Origin: Paramarasmius palmivorus
Taxonomy: Eukaryota; Basidiomycota; Agaricomycetes; Agaricales; Marasmiaceae
NCBI GenBank assembly: GCA_037176845.1
Contig: JAYKXP010000009.1
Location: 372,001 to 436,000 of the forward strand
Reading direction: 5' to 3'
Length of the DNA stretch: 64,000 bases
In this document: positions 34,129 to 45,537 of the stretch, one piece after another
Position numbering within the stretch: the first letter of the stretch is position 1
Layout of the letters: every line of letters begins with the position of its first letter
Notes under the pieces: generated by a model
What the model was told of the DNA's origin: nothing
The model's database searches: none
What the model saw: only the letters and a program-made list of their open reading frames with translations
Program-made: the position numbers and the translations under genes

Positions 34129-36282
34129 TTATGGTTTGTTAATCAAGACTTTGACGAAGTCAGGTAACTCTGGCCTCTTGTCCCACTCTTTGACCCACCC
34201 AGCCTTGGCACCATTTTCCGTTCCATCCTCCGTATCATATACAGCTGGTAGGCCGAAAACAGCAGAAATCAGCCAGAAATCCTGACCCTGCACCACATGA
34301 TGTCCTCGAAGAGTTGGCAAAACCGAACGAGCATAAATCAAACTCGTATTGGCATCTGCGCGAAGAGGTACTCCGCTTCTCCTTTCATCAAGAGATAGAT
34401 CGACAATCCCAGAAACACCGGCCTTGGACGTAGCCCTAGCTTCTTTGCCAGCCTCCAGTGTCCCATACGCTTCCGACGAACTTTCAGGAACAGGGTCGAG
34501 ATGTCTCCCATCTTCACGTTGGCCGTATACCGCCCACGCACCCTCAGCTGTCCAAAGTTCTCGTCCACTCTTGATACGGTGTACCCTCAAATGCCACAAC
34601 GGTGCGTCCCTCGTTGGCGGAAACAGGAATGTCTCCACTTCCACATCTCGCCACGGGAACCACATCGACCTAAGGTATTCTCCCTGTTTCACTTGTCCAC
34701 CTTCCTTGAACTCGTACGGCTCAAATCTCGCCTGTTTCGTGTCTCGCCTGACACGCCAGGTCTCACCGTCATCATCGCTGACTGCCAATGCACCATCATG
34801 GCCGAGCTCGCCCAATTCTTCCAACGTTCCTCTACCATGAGCGCCGACACCTGTCGAAGGAACGCAGTATCCAAAGGCGCTTGAATAGGTAAATTTGCCG
34901 TATTTCGCAGCTCCTTGTTTTACCGGGTATGAACATTGTTGCCCGGAGCTCAGAATAAAGGTGTGACTGCCTACACTGTCTGTGTGTAGGCTAGACGCAA
35001 TATGAAGAGGATGGCGCAACACCTTCACGGTGTTAGTGAATTGACTGGGATACGGCTCCTCTTCTGAGATCCAGAATGGATGCGATTCGGGTAGAGAAAG
35101 GCAGATGAAAGCTTTACATGCCCAATAAGGTGATCCGGGAGAGTTGTAGTTCTCGAGTACGTTGTGGTTCGGATACACGAACCCCAACGTGAAGATTCCG
35201 GATGGAGTGAAAGCGCCAGGTTGTTTTGCCCAGTAACGAATGTTCCGCAGCTGGAATCCCTTGACCATTCCCCAAGTGAAAGGCTCAGGGAGAGTCAAGT
35301 CGGGCAAAGAAGACGTGGGCGTGAATGCAACAGCGAACGCGCTCCAAAAAGCAGACATTGCGGAGCGATACGTTAAACTTCGACCGAATGGTATTGCCCG
35401 ACCTGGAATATCATCCTCCTCAGGACATATAGACTGGGGAACGAGTAAGGCGCACCTTCTGCATCGAAATAATATACAAAGTCCAATGCAAACTTGCGAG
35501 CTCGGTTTCGGAACTCCTCACACCTCTCGGGGTCTTCTTCCTGTGCGATTCTCGAGTACAACAATTGTGCCACTTGGATAGCGAAAGACGATGAATAGTA
35601 ATCCAACTGAACAACGCCTTCTGGTCCATCCCTGGACCAACCATCGCCGATATAGAATGTATCCAGATGGTCAAGATCTGCTTTCATCCGCTTGGCATCG
35701 AAGCGTTTCGACCCAACCTTCGAGAGTCCAAGGTTCGCAAACACCTATAGCGGGGTTATCAACGCATGATCGATGGATCGAAAAGTTGTCTCGACGAACC
35801 CTGAACCATAGCCAATTGGTATTTGGCATTTCTTTGTCGTTCATTCCACCCAACCATTCTTCTAAATGACCCTTGGCATCATCGCTCAGCGGATCCCATA
35901 AATACTCTCTAGCGACAGTGAGAGAGTAGCCGATAGCCGAGCACTCCACCATCCTCTGATCTTTATTCCGCATATTTCCCCAGAATTCCTCTCCCTTTGG
36001 GTCGGTTCCGCTCGCGAATCCTTTGGCCCAACGCTCCGTACCAGTGTATGATTGGCCGCCGGCAAGCAATGAAGCAAGACCCCAGATTGGCCTAGAGAAA
36101 CCTTCTAATTGTGCTGCTGCCTCGTCAAAATGAGTCGCAGTGTGTCCGAGATGCACTCGAGCGCCTCCAGGAGACGTATGGGGAGCCAGTGCATCAAGCA
36201 AGGATGTGAACATTTGGGTTACATCTGCTCGAGTTTTCAGGGGGTTCGAGGCAAATGGAGAAGTTTGGCTGAAGTTGCTCAT
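34129..36282 (-). CDS. DUF2264 family protein
   Basis: A large protein of the DUF2264 family, common in fungi and bacteria near carbohydrate genes; the activity is not established, and an alpha/alpha-barrel glycan-active fold is the usual guess. Three exons on the minus strand, 35800-36282, 35456-35744 and 34129-35402, give 681 residues, a full family length. Typical motifs: [16 protein letters not shown] (here [15 protein letters not shown]), [60 protein letters not shown] and [12 protein letters not shown]. Intron 1 uses a GTTCGT donor. No signal peptide, so probably intracellular. The start is taken at [10 protein letters not shown]; the frame upstream has no further ATG before divergence. 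Confidence 0.9.
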
Positions 36283-38231
36283 GTAGACGGGACACGTAGG
36301 AAGGATCAAAGGTCGAAATCGAAGGTTCGTCCATTATAAGGTGGAGGTTTTAGTTCAGGTGGTCGGTCCGAATTTTCAATTTCGGAGAGGACCACAACCG
36401 GCCCGGAGACGGAGCCGCTTCCCGCCCCATGAGACGCCGAGACGGTGTGGGCGCTTTTTGCTCGATGCTGATAATATGCAAAGGAAATTGGTTGCACACG
36501 CTCAGTGGCAGAAAGCAAAGACCTTTGCAAGCTCAATGAATAAAAGAAGAACACATGATCATAACTTGTTCACGAACCTGCCGGGTATTGACTTTACTTA
36601 AACGAGTAGTACTTGTTGAATGACTGATGAATGCCAGTAACTTGGCCTTATGGCGCATATTGAAGTAGTCCTAACGCCATCAGCTCATTTATTTTCGTAT
36701 ATTCAGGCAAAAAATGGACATACCATCTCTCCTAAAGTTACTACCACGAGAATCAGAAGGCACCCGAATCATTGGCATTACGCCTCGCCACCTGGCTGCC
36801 CATTGACATGCATTACGCTTCGCAGAGTCGTTATTTGTCGGAGCACAATGATTGGAGACCGAGTACTGAGTATTAAGGGGAAGGACAGGTAAGTCAGCAG
36901 TACGACGTATCATTCGGTCCTATAACTCACCTGTCATTTTCGACGTCGCGTCGGGATTTTCGCAATCTGCGCAGCAAGGCCAGCAAGACACTGTGAGTAC
37001 GAGGATTAATTTCGACAAACATCATGCTCGATGACTAGCATCTACGAGTCATAATGGTTTCTGAGATCAAAGCCGTTGAGGGTGGTGGTTCTGGTTCAAG
37101 TGGGTATTTCTCACGCTTATGGCGGTGGCAACTAGGTCGGAAAAAGCCGGTGCTCTCTTTTTCCCTTCAACGACGGCCTCATACAGCTACATCTCAACGA
37201 ATCTCAAAACGAGGCTTGATCATTGAGAGAATAGATGCTTCCATGACTGAACCTCGGCACTGATCCCCTCGAAGCTTTGGACATGAAAAGGTACGATCAC
37301 AGTGAAACTTGCTGTCCTGACTGCTTTTCTTACCCGAGTAGTATCCCACTGACTTGAACCATGTGCGTACATCCTCTTCTATGAATTGAATTCTAGAGTC
37401 CTGCATGCCAGCCGATGCTGTTATCTCTGCCCACTTATGTTGAAGAGCTGTGTCACGGTGCTTGGTACGACTGCGTATGAAAGCACAAAGGCCTCTCAAT
37501 ACATTTGTTTTCTCACCAGGTTCGCCGATGCCGTGAATTTGCTCCCCCCATTTCAGCATGCTTCCTGATAGACATCGATATTGAAGATCCTACTTAATAC
37601 CATTACCCCATTCTTGGCTTTGATAGTGAGTCATTGTCAGTCATCTATTGGTTCTGGACAATTTCCGCGCTGAAAGTGTTATGTATCTGATGTATGAATC
37701 TCCGTCGTTTTTGGGAGGTCTACCGGATAACAACATTAATTGTGACGCATATATCTGGCTACATTAATGTGCCACCGACTCAGAGTCTTTTCTTGCGGTA
37801 CAAGACGACCAGTTCAGCTTGAAGATTTTAATACGGCGAAGCCAACCTCGAACGGTACATCTCGATTCTCTGTTCTCGGCCGGTGGGCATCTGGCACAAA
37901 AAGCACGTCATGTGGAACCAAAAATTCTTTGTAGTCTGGATACAATACTGACATTCCTTACCTACTACCTCACGTTATTCACCAGAACTATGAAATGCCC
38001 GTGTACCTTGCCGTTCTATGCCGTCTCGCTACACCGACGTATTAGTGATGGCGCAGCATTAGAGAGAGACAAACCTGTGAAGTCACTACAAAACAGAGGC
38101 CAACGCTCCAGAAAAATCATGGCCCGCTGACTCTTGAGTCGTACGTGATGTAGAATGGGAAGGTATAAAATACTCTAACGTTCTCGGAAGACAAACCAAA
38201 CTGAACTCATCTACTACTCAATTGCATCACT
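36283..38231. other. Spacer with left arm of the inverted duplication
   Basis: About 1.9 kb without a confident gene. From about 37060 onward the sequence is the counterpart, in inverted orientation, of 58.5-59.6 kb. It includes a 121-codon minus-strand frame (37194-37559) also recognisable at 59149-59370. Near 38100-38170 lies the UPO core promoter with GGTATAAAA. The 36.3-37.0 kb part shows nothing. Confidence 0.5.
38164..38170 (+). promoter_or_regulatory. TATA box and conserved core promoter of UPO copy 1
   Basis: The block GATGTAGAATGGGAAGGTATAAAATAC precedes UPO copy 1 and is nearly repeated before copy 3 (minus strand, TATAAAA at 58523-58529) and copy 4 (minus strand, TATAAAA at 61102-61108). 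Copy 2, the pseudogene, has only a diverged GTATATAAA. Confidence 0.6.
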
Positions 38232-39209
38232 ATGAAGCAGTCATTCTTCCGCTCTATCTTGCTCGCCGCTGTGGTCATTGCCAATGTCGTTGCCTACGAG
38301 GACCATTCTTTTAGAGCTCCTGGTCCAAACGATGTTCGAAGTCCTTGCCCTGGATTGAACACGTACGTCGTACCGGTCTGTCTTTCTGTTGTTTTTCTTT
38401 TCTAACACAAGTGTCAGTCTGGCGAACCATGGCTTCCTTCCACGGGACGGTCGTAACATTACCATCCCAATGATCCTTCAGGCTGGACTTGGTATGCGTC
38501 AATACGCTCTACAATGGATCTACTAACCAGTCTTCAGATGGCTACAACCTCGAGTCGAACACCATCATGGCTGCCTCCAAATTGGGATTGTTGACCTCCG
38601 ATGACCCAATCACGATGTCGCTTGACAGGCTTTCGGCGTAAGTGCTTTCGTTGTTACCCTTTGTACCCCACCCATTGATTCCCGGTAGGCACGGTGTTAT
38701 TGAACACGATTCTTCCGTTTCCCGCGAGGACTTTGCGATTGGGGACCACATCAACTTCAACGAAACCATTTTTGCCACACTTGCCAACTCTAACCCCGGG
38801 TCGGATGTCTACAACACCACCTCTGCAGGCAAAGTTCAGCACGATCGCCTCGCAGACTCCCTGGCGAGGAACCCCAACGTCACCAACACTGAAACAATAG
38901 TCACGATTCGCAGCGTCGAGAGTGCTTTGTATCTCAGCGTCATGGGTGATTCTACAGTCGGTGTTGCCCCAAAGAAGTGAGCGCATATCTTCCGCCCGAG
39001 CCGGCTACGAATTCACTATGTCTTTCTACAGCTTCGTTCAGGTGTTCTTCCGCGAGCAGCGACTTCCTATCGAGGAAGGCTGGAAACGATCTTCGACTCA
39101 GATCACTCCTGACTCGCTCAACAAGTTGGCCAGGATGATTAACGCGGAATCTAACTGGACTGCGACTGAGGCCTGCGATTTCGGCCTCTTGAGGTCTCCT
39201 CTCGACTAG
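38232..39209 (+). CDS. Short heme-thiolate peroxidase/peroxygenase (UPO-like), copy 1
   Basis: Secreted chloroperoxidase-family enzyme using H2O2 for peroxidation or oxygen transfer. Exons 38232-38362, 38418-38491, 38538-38637, 38689-38976, 39032-39209 give 256 residues, the length of the short (family I) UPO group. Signal peptide from MKQSFFRSILLAAVVIANVV. The axial heme cysteine lies in SPCPGLNTLANHGFLPRDG (PCP motif, Cys codon at 38346). The EHD motif is intact (GVIEHDSSVSRED), and the distal Glu is expected in FNETIFATLANSNPG. Typical family stretches follow: YNTTSAGKVQHDRLADSL, ESALYLSVMGD, FFREQRLPIEEGWKRS. Intron positions are the same in all four copies of this window. Read as functional. 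Confidence 0.92.
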
Positions 39210-40501
39210 AAACATCGTGCCATGGTTGGGTATCCGTTGTTATACTTTGGAGTATACAGCAACTTTATGGTGACTCATGTCATGTTTCCATTTTTTGGGC
39301 ATCAGACTTCGTTCATTCCCTTTTGCGGTTCCTAGACAGTAGTCAGGTCGTTTTGTAGCCAGCTGCAAATACAATTTACCATCATATTCATGTTGCCAGA
39401 CGAAATCCCTCTTGCATCCTTCCGGCCTCCATTTGCTATGGCTAACACCAGCGAAAATACATCCGGACTGAGTACAATCCCCTTAGTATGCCATCTCGAC
39501 CAGAGTCAGTGTCGCGGCTTCTGAAAGTTGGATTGTAGGCGTTCACCATCAGCTCGCCTTACAGACCCGACTTGATGAGGTCACTATGCTCCGAACGACT
39601 ATCTTCCGCACAAGTAGAAGCAGCTGGCAATGCTACGTGTTCTGGGAAATATGTCGCGACACCATGGTTACCACTGCCAGCACCTGTATTGGAAATCGGT
39701 TGTTTATCTTCGATAATCCTAGATTTCTCAGCTCGTCCCAAATGAACCATATAAGCAACGTGGGAGATCTGTGAATCACTGTAAGTTCCTTCGAGACAGA
39801 GAGAGAAGAACAGCACTGACTGTGGTTCTAATTTAACAGATGCCCAACCCCGATGACCAAGACCTTGAAAGCGGTAGAAGGAAGTCGCTCCGCCGCTATT
39901 TAGAGATCTTCCCATTGTGGGGATGAGTTGATGAGCATCAGTGTTGGCTATGGTTTGCAGAGCGTTTCTTGGTCAGAGCACAAATACTGGAGGCCGCTCG
40001 GCGGTAGATTCGACAAGCAGGAGCTTTGGGGAAGACCTATGTGAGTGGTCTCGACAGATGACTGACTAGCTATGGTTTTGAGCAAAGGCCGTTGACAGAA
40101 AGTGATGGTTTCGGTTTATGTGAGGTTTTCTCACGATGGCGACGCCGTCGCTCTTTTTTCTTTTCTTCAACAATGACCCTATGCAGTTACATTTCGACGT
40201 TTCATTATTTACAGGACGTGAATTAAGGATTAAAAAGTTGCAGGAACATGTCTGTAAACTAAGTAGCGCAGATAAACAAACCAGAATTGCCGCCCGGTTT
40301 GCCTAGCGGCAATTTCTTGAAAATTTTTCAACAGACGCCAGCACCTGGCCAACACCCGGACCAACACTGCGACTAACCACGCCAAAGCCACTGTCATCCG
40401 ATGCAGTCCCGCACCCCGTCCAATGTACAAATCATATGAAAGATGCTCTCGAGGACTCGGAGTATATAAACCTCTGCTACTGATTCACCCACCGCATCGC
40501 T
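39210..40501. other. Spacer between UPO copies 1 and 2
   Basis: About 1.3 kb. From about 40080 to 40200 it repeats, in diverged form, the block at 37070-37200 upstream of UPO copy 1 (shared caaag-ccgttga, tttctcac-atggcg and the string ending acatttcgacg / acatctcaacg), so copy 2 arose with part of its upstream DNA. A 118-codon minus frame at 39559-39915 has an ATG but no recognisable family. Confidence 0.45.
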
Positions 40502-41419
40502 ATGTTAAACGGCCATCCTATCATTGTCTTGCTCGCCGCTGTGGTCACCGCCAACGTCGTTGCCTACGAGGACCATTCTTTCAAAGTTCCTGGTCCAAAT
40601 GACATTCGAAGTCCCTGTCCTGGATTGAATAGGTACGTCGTGTCGTTCCGTTTTTATGTTCTTCTCTAACACAAGTGTCAGTCTTGCAAACCATGGGTTC
40701 CTTTCACGAGATGGTCAGAACATTACGATCACTATGATTCTCCAGGCCAGATCTGGTACGCCAATAGTTTAGGTTACGAGAGATCTGCTAACCAGTCTCC
40801 AGACGGCTACAGCCTCGAGTCGCACACTATCATGGCCTCCTCTAAAGTGGGATTATTGACCTCTGATGATCCTGTCACAATCTCGCTTGACCGGCTATCG
40901 GCGTACGTGCTTCCATGATGAAGCTGTTAAAGATCTAACCCTCGCCCCATCAGGCATGGCATTCTCGGACATGACGCCCGTATCCCCCGTGAGGATTTTG
41001 CCCTCAGCGACAACCTCCACTTCAACGAAACCGTCTTCACCACCCTAGTCAACTCTGACCCCGGATCTGACCTTTACAATACCACTTCTGCGGGCCAATT
41101 TCAGTACGATCGTCTCGCAGATTCCTGGGCGAGGAACCCCAACGTCACCAACACTGAAACCGTAGTCACGATTTCCAGCATGGAAAGTTCTTTGTATCTG
41201 TGTCATGGGTGATGCTGCGGTTGGTGTTGTCCCAAAGAAGTAAGCATGTCCTCCGCCTGATTTGAATGTGAATTGACTCCTTTCTACAGCTTCGTTCAGG
41301 TGTTCCGCGAGCATCAACTTCCTATCGAGGAAGGCTGGAAGAGATCGTCGATTCAGATCACTCCTGACTCGCTTGTCAGGCTGGCTGGAATGATCAAAGA
41401 AGAATCTCTCCCAGTCTAG
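40502..41419 (+). pseudogene. UPO-like copy 2, frameshifted
   Basis: Same gene plan as copy 1: exon joins at about 40632, 40756, 40904 and 41240 can all still be made. Two lesions are visible. First, around 41200 the codons for LYLSVMGD have lost two bases (copy 1 has ctcagcgtcatggg, copy 2 has ctgtgtcatggg), which shifts the frame to an early stop. Second, the EHD motif reads GHD (GGA at 40967-40969), replacing the conserved Glu. The PCP cysteine motif is intact. The last exon, read in the old frame, ends early at ESLPV. The first residues are also altered (MLNGHPIIVLLAAVV). I read it as a decaying tandem copy. A programmed shift is unlikely because the active-site residue is lost too. Confidence 0.85.
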
Positions 41420-41800
41420 GGACGAAACGAAACGACGAACGAGCGTTGGTTGCGGTTCAAATTTTCAGGAACTTTGTGGAAGTAGCGGCGCGGCCCGGGA
41501 CCGTTCCCACGACCCACCATCCGATGTGCGCTTACGGCTTGCACTCATAAACCACCAGTCAAAATTCTGATTCACGGCAGTTACAGGGATAGCAAAGAGT
41601 TCATAGTTGCACAGATACAAGGTATAAATATAAGCACTTTCAAGATTCAGGGTAGAAGCTGACATCCCTTTGATACTAGGAACAAAATGGCTAGACACGA
41701 ACCGTGTTAGTTTGATCCCGTTGATTCTGACCAGCTAAAAAACTGACCATATGTGTCGGCAGAGCGAGATTTTCTCGGGTTGCATCCTCTGAGTTTTTTC
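41420..41800. other. Spacer, nothing recognised
   Basis: 3' flanks of the UPO pseudogene and of the minus-strand small membrane-protein gene. A 77-codon minus frame at 41465-41698 has no support. Confidence 0.4.
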
Positions 41801-42209
41801 CTATCCAGGTCTCTCAATGACGTGCACACTCGGTGGAATAATAGGATATTTGTGCTCCATGGAATCGAGGGGCACTTTCCCGCCATACTTCACGTCGGAA
41901 GAACTGTCTTGTCCGACAGATATCTTGGGCGGAACACACCATCCTCGAGAGTTGCTATCTCTGCTATTGGTGGTGTTGCCAATGCTACGCGACCTTCGGA
42001 GCCTATCTCTGACCCAAAAAAGGGCCAATATAGCCAACAGAAAGACTACGATGAATGTAACTTTGGATAGGATCCTTCAATATCATCAATCGACGAAGAC
42101 TTAGCGAGGGGTACTCACGTGCGGCCAAGATGTACTCGAGGACGCCGTTAAATTGCGACAAGGTCACATCCCTGGATACTATTGTGCGTACGACTGTGGC
42201 GGGAGGCAT
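41801..42209 (-). CDS. Small single-pass membrane protein, 116 aa
   Basis: No family recognised. Exons 42119-42209 and 41801-42060 on the minus strand, phases closed. A 29-residue N-terminus (MPPATVVRTIVSRDVTLSQF...) leads into one strongly hydrophobic helix (LTFIVVFLLAILALFWV), then a basic stop-transfer patch (RDRLRRSRS) and an approximately 65-residue polar tail with Ser, Pro and Tyr, ending VHVIERPG. The basic patch after the helix suggests the tail is cytosolic. There is no cleavable signal peptide. It lies on the same strand as the next small gene (42825-43336), which has the same layout. Both sit between UPO and AA9 clusters. Function unknown. Confidence 0.6.
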
Positions 42210-42824
42210 AGAAGAGAGTCACCATTCGTAATTGAGCAGAGGCAAGAGTGTTGAGTGGCCAAGAATCATCAGACCCATGCCTTTTAAATCTCCCAGTAGC
42301 TATACACGCAATATGCTCCAGGGCGCGAGGCAACCTCGTGAAGGCATGGGCGGCTCTAATGCTGTTGAAGGCTATGTATAGTGGCTTCCGTGGGGCCTGT
42401 CTCCTCACCAATACAGCAATGAGATGTTCTTACTAGTTCATACAGCATCCCATAACGCGTAATGTGAATGAATTCTTATCAGATAACAAGTCAATATACT
42501 GTGCATGTGTTGCCGGGAAATTTTACCGCAAGTACCGCAAACTTTTTCTCTGATTGGCAGTGTACGTAGACACGGCGATTTGTACAACTACAACTACTAG
42601 TTTGATGGTTAATATAATACAATTGCAGGTAACGCATGACACCGGTATATATAGACAGGTTGGGATATCTAGGATCATATTAAACGTAGCTTTGGCCAAG
42701 GCGCTCGGGCGCCTATTATATTTGGCTGTGCCCGGCATATACTTTTTCACTGCGGTGTTAGGCAGATGGCGTCTTCATGGACGGAACCGGTATGGTAAGG
42801 CAGAAAGCTATCCATGCACAGTCA
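42210..42824. other. Spacer between two small membrane-protein genes
   Basis: About 600 bases, AT-rich in the middle. It contains the presumed promoter of the 41801-42209 gene. A plus-strand frame at 42554-42835 is probably a shadow; nothing else seen. Confidence 0.4.
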
Positions 42825-43336
42825 TTAGTCTTTGAAAACGTATCGAATAGGGAAGCGCTCACGTTTTTGAGTTTGATGTATTTTCGATGTGACAGGAGGC
42901 AGTCTTTCACCGAATAGCGCTCGGTCATTAGGCGGAACAGTCAGATAGTTGTTTGTGCGCTTGAAGCTCTCCATTGAACCGTAATTTGGGGGACTGGGAA
43001 GGCTGGCTAGACGTGCGTCTAGAGGGAATGATCCGGTCAGTAAGTATGATGATGCAGTCTCAGAGCGAGAGGGGGACTTACATCTCATCCGTAGTTCTAG
43101 CTTCTCATGTTCTTTGAACTTGAGAACTATATAACGATCCCATAAGGCAAGTGCATAGAACACTAGCATGAAGGCCAGCAGAAAGGCCATACCTATGATG
43201 TCGGCGTTAGTCGTAGAATGAAGAAGCATATATAAGTCTCACAGTGGTATTTCGTTCCATAAGGACACTCGACGCCGAAATCATAGTTAGATGTATTAGC
43301 CTCCGTTGAGGGCTGACTCTGAGTGGGAATAAACAT
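42825..43336 (-). CDS. Small single-pass membrane protein, 132 aa
   Basis: No family recognised. Exons on the minus strand: 43243-43336, 43082-43192, 42825-43018; phases closed. The N-terminal 32 residues are polar, with an NTS glycosylation site and two cysteines (ECPYGTKYHC), and probably face outside. One hydrophobic helix (MAFLLAFMLVFYALALW) follows, then a charged segment (DRYIVLKFKEHEKLELRM) and a Pro/Ser-rich tail that ends RERFPIRYVFKD. The layout is the same as the 116-residue protein just downstream, but residue identity is low. It is divergent to nothing; its 5' side faces the 3' end of AA9 copy 1. A small receptor-like or adaptor role is possible but speculative. Confidence 0.6.
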
Positions 43337-43616
43337 GATCAACAGTGTGCGGGGTGGTCTGGTTGTTGTGCTTGGACACCTGAATCCAGGGACTTAAATC
43401 ATGAAGAAAGCTGTGCAAGCGGCCACAGATATTTTGTGCCGATCACTGAACAGCTTTGAATGGCAGAATGCCCAGAAAAGAACATGTCAAGAAGAACCGA
43501 GAAAACAATGCACAGGAGGCGCGGATATAAGGGCCAAGCTTGCACAGCAGCAGCGAATCGGAAGCGTTCTCGAAGATTCATATAATCGTACTATGGGTAT
43601 GTACGTGTTACAACTT

Positions 43617-44807
43617 TCATCCACTCCACACAGCAGGGCCAGCTGGGTGCAAAAATAAGAACCGAGGAGATGAGGATAAAAAAAGGTCACTTACGGGCTT
43701 CGTAGCCAGAGAAACCAGCTGGTAGTGCGTAAATATCTAGCGGTGAGCCATGCTTGGTCAGTCTTCAAATAGATTCAACAGCAAATGCGCCACGCACTAA
43801 GCATGATGCCGGGGTCGGTAGGGCTATAAGCGCCTAGAGGTGAAGGTGTTAGATCATACGAAGGGTACCAGTCAGATGAAGTACCTGGGAAAGAAACAGT
43901 TGGGCTCGGGGTTCCACTTCCACCTCCTTCCACGTTGATTTGGGCACATGCGATGTATAGCTGTGAACGCCACTATTGTTCATTCCATCAGAGGTCATAT
44001 CATGTCTCAACTCACCTGAGCACCACCTTCCTGGCCAGCAGCGTGGAGAGCAATCTGCTCGCCTCGCAGGAGATATTGACTGTAGGAAAGATGATTCGGT
44101 CCATGAAGAGCAGAGAAGTTGAGGATCTTACCCGCTTGGAACGCTTGCAGGAATGCTGAAGGTAAATTCGGTGATGCCTGGAGTTATGATAAATGAGGGC
44201 TTTTACGTTTGCGATAGATTATGTGACATACCCTCAGAGTCAAAGGTCAACATGTTAGTATCCGCAGAGTACTCCGGGGACCATTCCCAGATCTTAAACC
44301 ATGTAGAGCCCAATCCTGCATCTGCAGAGTTAGCGGGATCGGCCTTACTCATATATGCCGAGAAGTACTATAAACACTGTCAGGTAGATGCTCAGATAAT
44401 ACAGCGGGAGATACGTACTCCGGGATGGCCCATAGTATTACTGGCCTTGAAGCCGACCTTCGATCCAGCAGTGACCGTGGCAACACCCACATCGGCTGGC
44501 ACTGTGGACGAGTCCTCGAAGCAGCGAACGCCAGCGCTAGTAACATCAGTAAGCTATGCGTTGTTTAATCAATCACTTCAACGCGGAGAACAGGCTGGGC
44601 TTACAGGTCCTTGGTCGATGTGGTTAGCCGTCATTCGGACATATTCCCATTCGCCTGTCGCAGTGCCATCCACGATTAAGTTGGGGAAGGTGTCTGTTCC
44701 ATGACAATAAGCCGACGTGATATAATATCATTGACGTGTTTCCTACAATGACCAAAGACTGAAGAGACGGCGACGGCGGCGACGGCTGCAGCTAGGAATG
44801 ATCGCAT
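43617..44807 (-). CDS. Lytic polysaccharide monooxygenase, AA9, copy 1
   Basis: Secreted copper enzyme that oxidatively cleaves cellulose or hemicellulose. Ten exons on the minus strand: 44747-44807, 44605-44693, 44419-44553, 44232-44367, 44132-44177, 44016-44079, 43885-43960, 43798-43833, 43695-43736, 43617-43642. They give 236 residues, a single module without CBM1. Signal peptide MRSFLAAAVAAVAVSSVFG is followed at once by the copper-brace His (HYTFPN), whose codon ends exon 1. The second brace His is in SNTMGHPG, and the axial Tyr lies in GGAQLYIACAQINV. Other family marks are [34 protein letters not shown] and YSPTDPGI. Copy 2 has the same ten exon lengths. Confidence 0.95.
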
Positions 44808-45537
44808 GTTGTGTCTTCCTGGGGGGTCCATCTTGTCTTCTTGTGCTTTATATGCCTTCAACGAAGTCGCGGTCCACAAATGTAAAACCGTGAGCTCCCG
44901 AGATATAACCAATGAGCCATATGCAACAAAGACTCGCAGCTCCACCGTGTCTTCGCTCTGGTTGATAGGTAATCCCTCTGCAGTGGTAGTAGAAACAGGG
45001 CCGGTCTTGTCGAACAGATGACAACGAGTTCTAGCTGGTAGATTAGACAGAGATTGACATCATGAATTGATGTGGCTCACCCACTTCCCTTGCGGTTCTC
45101 ATCTCATTTAGGTGCCTACTCCCCGATATAACACCGCTCGCGCCAATTTTGCCGAATATAGGCTCAGCGACCAGTTTCCTTCATAAATCGGAGTGCTACT
45201 ACCTGAGGTTACACGTGTTGCACATTTCGAGCATATCCGTACTATCATGAAGTTTTGCTGATGAGCTGTGCGTAACAGAAGTAGAAGATGTCGAGTTTCG
45301 TCCACTGAGGCTCAGAGTTGCGTTCAAGCGAGAAGGACAGAACAAGTCAAAAATTGTGGCAGTGCAGATGGCAGACGATATTTTCCGACCGGTCCGAGAT
45401 TCCGACTGGCACGAAACTCAACAGCAAGACGAAGTACTTCGTATCCGAGGCGTTCTTTAACTTACAGGTTACACAGTAGTAGCCGTATTTATCAAGTCCA
45501 GTCGTTCCCGTACGCAGAGACACGAGGACGACTAAGC
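44808..45537. other. AA9 spacer
   Basis: Upstream region of AA9 copy 1 and 3' flank of copy 2. The sequence gtgctttatatgcc around 44844 (minus-strand GGCATATAAAGC) is a likely TATA element for copy 1. A 104-codon plus frame at 45268-45582 overlaps the end of copy 2 and is not supported. Confidence 0.45.

Larger units (their letters stand above)
37060..39209 (+). repeat. Inverted segmental duplication, left arm
   Basis: Contains the upstream block, promoter and UPO copy 1. It matches the reverse complement of 57483-59600. Shared nucleotide blocks outside the coding region include cttcaacataagtgggcaga (both arms, read on the coding strand of the small frame), ttcacggcatcggcga and actatgaaat-cccgtgtacc near the promoter. 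Divergence is clear, with small indels, so the event is not very recent. Confidence 0.75.

Noticed and set aside
39559..39915. 118-codon minus-strand frame between UPO copies
   Set aside because: Has an ATG and reasonable composition but no recognisable domain, and it lies in DNA that separates two duplicated blocks; kept only as a note.
41190..41210. Explaining the UPO copy 2 frameshift by alternative splicing
   Set aside because: No GT..AG pair near the lesion restores the conserved frame, and the GHD change independently indicates decay.
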